NCBI RefSeq assembly: GCF_035083965.1
Contig: NC_089735.1
Coordinates: 6,722,001-6,786,000, forward strand
DNA: 64,000 nt
Direction of reading: 5' to 3'
Source of the DNA: Branchiostoma lanceolatum
Taxonomy: Eukaryota > Chordata > Leptocardii > Amphioxiformes > Branchiostomatidae
Shown piece after piece: positions 59,201 to 64,000 of the stretch; the first letter of the stretch is position 1; every line of letters begins with the position of its first letter. Position numbers and translations under genes: made by a program. The notes beneath the pieces are model-generated. The model searched no databases. It saw only the letters and a program-made list of their open reading frames with translations, and was not told the origin of the DNA.

Positions 59201-62085
59201 TGTACATGTACACAACATGGAAAACAAGACGACTAAAATTGTATTTGTACACATATTTATGTCTTGTTTTTTTAGACAAGGAGCGGACCGGGGGTCTGCT
59301 GGTCAACCGGTCTTGGTTAACAGCTAATAGCTAATACGAACGAACATGTGCGTGCAGATGACGTACATGTAGTTGTCTGCTAGACAGTGACTGCGCCGTC
59401 ATCCAACCATAAACGGGTTCGCTTGCACATCCGGCGATCACATGTTAGTCACGCGTGCGGTTTATCGCATATAAAACTCGCCAACACCGGTTCCCTCGCC
59501 AGAAATCAGACGGTTTTATGGGCAGCAGACGGTTTGAAGACAAGTTCACCGTCACCGACGTGGTTTTATGACGTAGCTTCTTCATCGATCGTCTGAGAGC
59601 ATTTTGCCCGCCGTTTCCAGGACAATCTGACCGCCTAGTTGCGTACGTGAAACAAGTGCAATTCGACCCGGGCCAGGGTGGATCGTGACGCGCGATTTCT
59701 TTCAAAGTCATTTATTTCTGGTGCTGACTGCAGGAGGCGGATATGCTGCTGGATGTGATGGGCTGTGGGTTGTCTACGGACAGAAATGGCGATCTTTCTC
59801 CAACGGTAGGTTTCTGATGAACGTATGGTCAGACATCTTAATTCGAGTCGTCAATAATATCAATGAGCTATTTCTTTCATCAAAATCAGTGTTGTTGGAC
59901 TACGCACGCTAAAAGACGAATAGTCGTGTCGCATGTCATGGTGGTCTACTATTCAGACTCGATTTGCTAGCATTATGCCAATGTATCATATAACACTGTG
60001 TCATACATTATAAAAGGCTAAAGTGATTCAAGTTGAGGGGACGCTTTTAGGTACTAGGGGCTACTCCAAAAATAATTACTCAAGCAACTGGATAAAATTT
60101 TGAAACAGTCAGACGTTTCAGACAGCATCCACTGTCAGTGAAAGACAGTGGATGCTGTCTGAAACGTCTGACTGTTTCAAAATTTTATCCAGTTGCTTGA
60201 GTAATTATTTTTGGAGTATCTTACTACCTGGATGTCTAACTTTCATCAACGTACTAGGGCTACTGTTTTTGTATGTGTGGGGTTTCATTGCGCTGGGAAT
60301 TACAGTGAGGCTAAATCTCTACCGAATTGAGAATTGTCTGGACAAAATGAAAAACAAAGGAAATTTCAACACGGTTTACCATGTAACATTCCAATACAAC
60401 GCTATTGTGCGGTAGAGCACAGACGTTGTCTTGTGACAATGACATTGTGTAACATGTGTTCCTGTGGTGTAACGGGTCTATTCAAATGTTAATATGTTTG
60501 CTTCACTATGAATGGAATTAGAGGATTCCCCCCCCCTCTGAGGATACAAGTACACGTTTACATGGAAAACACAATTTTAGCTTCTGAATTATAGTTACTA
60601 AGCATAACATTATACTATGATTGATTTTGATAATTTTTCTACACAGGGACTAGAATCAGAAGAAGACCGTGTCTGCATTTTGGCGAAGAAACTTTGGGAC
60701 TACATGGTACTGGGCCAGGAGCTGGTCAAGGTATGTTAAGTCTTGAGAAAAACAACCGCACGTATCATTAAAGTAGCAAGTCTCCACCTGTGATGAAATT
60801 TTCCTTGGTCTATCTGACATGGACTTTGCTTGCTTGTAGAATGTTGTCTCTGAATCTTAAAAAGATTGTCTTAGCGTTGCATATGAATTGTATCAAAGTC
60901 AATCAATGTGATGTAGTAATAATAACAAATTAATCTCCAAGCAGATAGAAAGACAAAATCGTAACGTATCTCATGTCATGATCAAGCTCCCGGTTCAAGA
61001 AGCCTTTATAGAAATTCATATATATCATATGTTACATATCATATATCATAATCATATATGATTGTATGTTAGTAATAAACAAATAGATATTCCCATTTAG
61101 CATGAAAGTTCATCTGTGTTGGTAGAATTCATTAAGAATAATAGACATTCCCATGTTAAGGAGGGAATTGAGATTTTTTGTACTATTGAAACGCTTTGAT
61201 AGAGTGATGCTTTTAGCAGAGGACATGAAAAAACGCGTGTTGACGTGTGCGATTATGTCTATTTCAGAGTGACGTCATCCTGGTGCTTGGTTGCCATGAC
61301 ACCCGGGTGGCTGAGTACGCGGCTCGGCTGTGGTTGGACGGCTGGGCGGAGCACCTGCTGTTCTCCGGTAACCTTGGGCACTTCACCAAAGGTTAGTCTA
61401 ATCAAACCCGTTTTTTTAACGTTGACTGGGTTTCAACGGATCTATAATGATGGTAGATGTTTAGCGTAATTGGGATGCGTGCGCCCCATATTTATTTGCT
61501 TATAAATTACACCCTTAGCTTTTAACAGACATTGTACGATTGTCCATATCACTGAAATGAACATATTTTTGTTGTAACGTATCTTTCAATCGCACCATTC
61601 CTGCGTCCTTCTCTCAGGAGTGTGGGACCGTCCTGAGGCAGAGATCTTCCGCGACATCGCCGTCAACATGGGCGTGCCAGACAACAAGATTCTACGCGAA
61701 ACCATGGCAACCAACACCGGAGAGAACATCAAGTTCTCCCACCAGGTTCTACGTCAACACAGGGTCAAAGCCAATCCTCGTTCAGATGCCTTATATGGAG
61801 AGAAGAACCTACGCGACCTTTGTGAAGCAGTGGCCGGGAGACAAGGAGAACACGCACGTTGTAGTGACGTCACCAAGAATAGCATTCCAGGACTACCCTA
61901 GTGATGACGTCGGTGGTCTAAAGACAACGGTGAACAATCTGGTGGGGGTTCTAGAACGGATCAAGTCGTATCCCAGCAGAGGGTTCCAGATCCCACAGGA
62001 GATCCCGGACGACGTATGGCTAGCCTTCGAGGAGCTGATTGCCATGGGATACGACGGACTAGATTATAAGATGAAACCGTGTTAG
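53262..62085 (+). CDS. VWA-domain plus DUF218-domain protein (one fused gene or two adjacent genes)
   Basis: Exons: 53262-53481, 53832-53906, 54107-54183, 55546-55662, 55996-56082, 56274-56310, 56425-56504, 59734-59805, 60647-60730, 61268-61391 and 61618-62085 (TAG). Phases match at every junction, including the one across the 3.2 kb intron. Residues 1-190 form a von Willebrand A domain with an intact metal site: DTSGS at 10-14, Thr82 in GGTP, Asp120 in MTDGK. After a helical linker (SEEELEADML), residues from about 262 on resemble DUF218/YdcF-like proteins of the SCO4629 type: VLGCHDTRVAEYAA, FSGN, NTGENIKFS, PYMERR, GFQIPQE. The last exon carries one extra base near GGG at 61762-61764; upstream and downstream family blocks are in different frames. 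Two separate genes are possible: an in-frame Met at 59743 and TATAAAA at about 59466 could start the DUF218 part. VWA proteins bind partners through Mg2+; DUF218 function in animals is unknown. Confidence 0.75.
54579..54609. repeat. tiny hairpin of the CAAGGAGGTTT family
   Basis: Perfect 14 bp arms CAAGGAGGTTTAAT / ATTAAACCTCCTTG around CTC. Flanks TTAATAC and CTAATAT share TAATA at the same place, so a decayed 7 bp duplication is possible. It lies in a VWA-gene intron. Confidence 0.75.
54980..55290 (+). mobile_element. 5'-truncated non-LTR retrotransposon, C-terminus of reverse transcriptase ORF
   Basis: The frame up to the TAG at 55219 ends with SNSFFPRTAKLWNSLP followed by FPPEYNLQTFKRN, the conserved end of the CR1/L2/Jockey-like reverse transcriptase polyprotein. 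A short 3' stretch follows (GTGGCCTCTTACGGCC, then an A-run near 55280). Everything upstream of about 54980 is missing. It sits in a VWA-gene intron in the sense direction. Confidence 0.8.
57031..58297 (+). CDS. small single-pass membrane protein, nested in a large intron of the VWA-DUF218 gene
   Basis: Four exons, 57031-57177, 57650-57690, 57919-57994 and 58283-58297 (TAA), join in phase to 92 residues. The N-terminal part has a hydrophobic stretch (LKTLLLAMIVAASA, a possible signal or anchor), then a proline-rich segment with PPPR-SYSPPVRTQPV, and the C-terminal third is one strong hydrophobic helix, NHCLHCVISLFFPLWIFVW, ending CYLCCAD. The Cys cluster at the end may be palmitoylated. The topology suggests a tail-anchored or two-pass membrane protein. 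AATAAA at 58787 could be its polyadenylation signal. The family was not recognised. The gene lies on the same strand as its host and between host exons 56504 and 59734, or simply between two genes if the host is in fact two. Confidence 0.6.
57373..57545. repeat. about 51 bp degenerate tandem repeat
   Basis: CAATCAGCACCAAGGA (with variants) recurs at about 57375, 57425, 57477 and 57529, each followed by GATACC or similar, and the series begins with a weaker copy at 57325. It lies in the first intron of the nested gene. Confidence 0.7.
60062..60218. mobile_element. 157 bp foldback element
   Basis: Arms of about 75 bases are almost perfectly complementary, from TACTCCAAAAATAATTACTC to its complement ending in TTTTTGGAGTA, around a 7-base loop AGTGAAA. 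The inner part carries CAGACAGCATCCACTGTC. The outer part is shared with the shorter element at 14286-14367. It lies in the intron 59806-60646. Confidence 0.9.
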
Positions 62086-64000
62086 TCTTACTTTAAGAGC
62101 AAGGGTAACAACAAGATACTTAACGAATACGGAACTCAGGGTAACTCATAACTTGAAAAGTTACGTAATTGTACATTTTGATGTTCATGCTAGTGTATAT
62201 AACTTATAAATATAGAATGAGATATTTTTGTAGTAGTTGTTAACTTATCAACAAGCTAGCGTAGTGCTAGCGTAACGCATTTGATAGGGAAACGTTTCTT
62301 ATACTCTTTGTTCTAACTATGGTCACATTCACTGTGTTCAATTTATTTCAAGTGACTGAATTGAGAATTGTTGTACTATTTCATGGTTTCATTTGTCCGC
62401 TGGTCGGATATGTATTCTTCTGCTCGGATTGTATACCCCATGTGTAACACTTGGAAAAGTGAAAGAAAGTGACTGTCCAAACAAATATGTGTTGCACAAT
62501 AAACCCAACTCTTGCCTTTCTACAACAAGAACATATAAAAGGGAATAGATAGGTGTTTTAGATATAAAAGTTAGCTACGCATTGATATTGTAAGGCTAGC
62601 TATGTATTGCTATCTATATCATGAACTTCGAAATAAAAGAGCCGATGTAATTAAATGTGTCAACGTTGTGACTTGTTGACTGTAGCTTGCTCTACCAGTT
62701 GTCAGTAAGGCCGCTGTGTCACTGGCCACTATATAAGCCAGTTTTTGAAAACGGAAAATCACAGCCGGAGTTTTGTGTCAAATCAATATTACCAGGTAGT
62801 ACAATATTATGACAGATATCTATGCTTTCTATGCTACTACCGATTGAATGCGTCTGACTTTTCCACATGAACGAAAGGCATATCGCTGTCAAGAAATAGT
62901 GGTTCGTGCTCAGAGTTTGTCTCTCAAGGAGGGAAACAGTGCCAGATTAGACAAATGATTACTAATAAGTTGTCCAAAGGGCACAGCCCCTGTCGCCAGT
63001 GTGTGTTTTGTACCAGCGTCCAGAAGTGAATGTCCTGACAAATATGTGCCTTGCACTGGCTGTAGATAAAGTTGGACGCCTGTTACCACCTGTTGTTGCC
63101 GGGGTGCGACGTGCTGCCACCTTAGCTGACTGATTTTACACGGTATATCCTGTGTTTATAGTCTACCTGTCAACTCAGCTCCAACAACAACATATGGGGC
63201 GTGTCAGAGGGAGAAGGGGAGGGAGAATAACCCGTGGGGGGGGGGGATGACTTCGGAGTCGGGGGTGGGCGTGCGCGGTGGTCTTGGTGCAAAGAACACG
63301 TGAGATAGACCTATGATGCTGCCCTACAAAAGATACTGGCGCGTTTAAGACACAATCAAAGATTGAGTATCATTTTCATCCATGTAAGCTGTCAACGTTA
63401 CTGTAACAGGTGTAACAGTTCTGAGTGTGTAACTAGAAATGCGTCAATGTCCTAGATGTTGTAAGAGTACTACAAGTTTGGTTTGTTCTGAAAGTCCAAA
63501 GCAAATTTAAGAAAGGTGTCAGGTCTCACGGATTTTAATACTTGTGTATTTGTCAGCCAAATATTACATGGATGCACACTACTAAAGTTGACGATACAGT
63601 AGCACAAGCAAACCACTGCTCTATGTATATACGTACAATATTCATCGTATCATAGAAATCAAATCTTATGTGCATGTACTATCCATCAATATCCACATGT
63701 CATTATTGATGCAAACGTACCCCTTTGTTTGATTAGCAATGCGCCACAACTAGTTTTGAAACTTGTTATCATCAACTCTTTTGCAATGGTGATATCATTC
63801 TCCTCTAACCACGTAAACCCCACCAGGTGAAGTAATCTGTCACACCGTTGGGTCAGATTTACTGCGCTCACTCCACATCCATTCCGTTGACGTCACAGGC
63901 AAACAATACGTCACCTAAAAATGCCGTGTTTTGACCACATGATATCCTGAACAACCAAATCGATTCTGTCCGGAGATTGCCAGACACGGCAGAGCACCGG
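62086..64000. other. 3' untranslated region and intergenic DNA
   Basis: The first 400 bases after the stop are probably the 3' UTR. A G-homopolymer of 11 lies at about 63237-63247. No further exon is recognised up to the window end. Confidence 0.5.
62498..62503 (+). terminator. candidate polyadenylation signal of the DUF218 exon set
   Basis: AATAAA in the context GCACAATAAACCC, about 410 bases after the TAG at 62085. A second AATAAA lies at about 62632. Confidence 0.5.

Noticed and set aside
61751-61764. A 17-base intron to explain the frame break in the DUF218 exon
   Set aside because: GT and AG are present but the length is far below any splicing minimum; an indel is more likely.

Overview
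The window looks like a piece of a compact, intron-rich invertebrate chordate genome, most likely a lancelet (Branchiostoma). The reasons are: clear vertebrate-type orthologues (CCDC6, ATOH8, soluble inorganic pyrophosphatase) split by short-to-medium GT-AG introns; one LRR receptor and one VWA/DUF218 gene of a kind common in lancelets; and a dense mixture of small inverted-repeat DNA transposons, tRNA-derived SINEs and microsatellites. The species call is inference from gene content and repeat style, not from a database match.

Layout. 1-5.9 kb: no host gene; a 2.66 kb DNA transposon (1653-4313) has a second, almost completely palindromic element nested in it. 5.96-12.97 kb (minus): a 12-exon inorganic pyrophosphatase whose coding exons join in frame without a gap; an in-frame upstream ATG would add a mitochondrial-type leader. 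13-16.6 kb: intergenic, with a 633 bp element carrying an 8 bp target duplication. 16.6-20.55 kb (minus): a two-exon LRR type-I membrane protein whose cytoplasmic tail is a 13-residue tandem repeat; the repeat DNA runs on past the stop as a second copy of the 3' end. A pogo-like element sits in its intron. 20.6-30.6 kb: gene-poor, with SINEs and foldback elements. 30.62-31.30 kb (minus): the main coding exon of an ATOH8/net-type bHLH gene. 34.4-50.1 kb (minus): a complete 9-coding-exon CCDC6 gene (399 codons plus stop, all phases agree) with a long 3' UTR and two separate places where an exon has been tandemly copied. 50.1-53.3 kb: divergent intergenic region rich in the palindrome TAACGTTA. 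53.26-62.09 kb (plus): VWA-domain exons followed in phase by DUF218 exons, either one fused gene or two adjacent genes; a small four-exon single-pass membrane protein gene lies inside the large intron. 62.1-64 kb: 3' UTR and intergenic DNA.

The genes are functionally unrelated housekeeping, signalling and developmental genes; nothing suggests an operon or a joint pathway. The unusual material is in gene structure (dual-start pyrophosphatase, decaying duplicate exons in CCDC6, VNTR receptor tail, VWA-DUF218 junction, nested gene) and in repeats (tiny 25-31 bp hairpins bounded by 7 bp direct repeats, large palindromes). All exon coordinates were read by hand from splice signals, reading phase and family resemblance; no alignment or transcript data were available.
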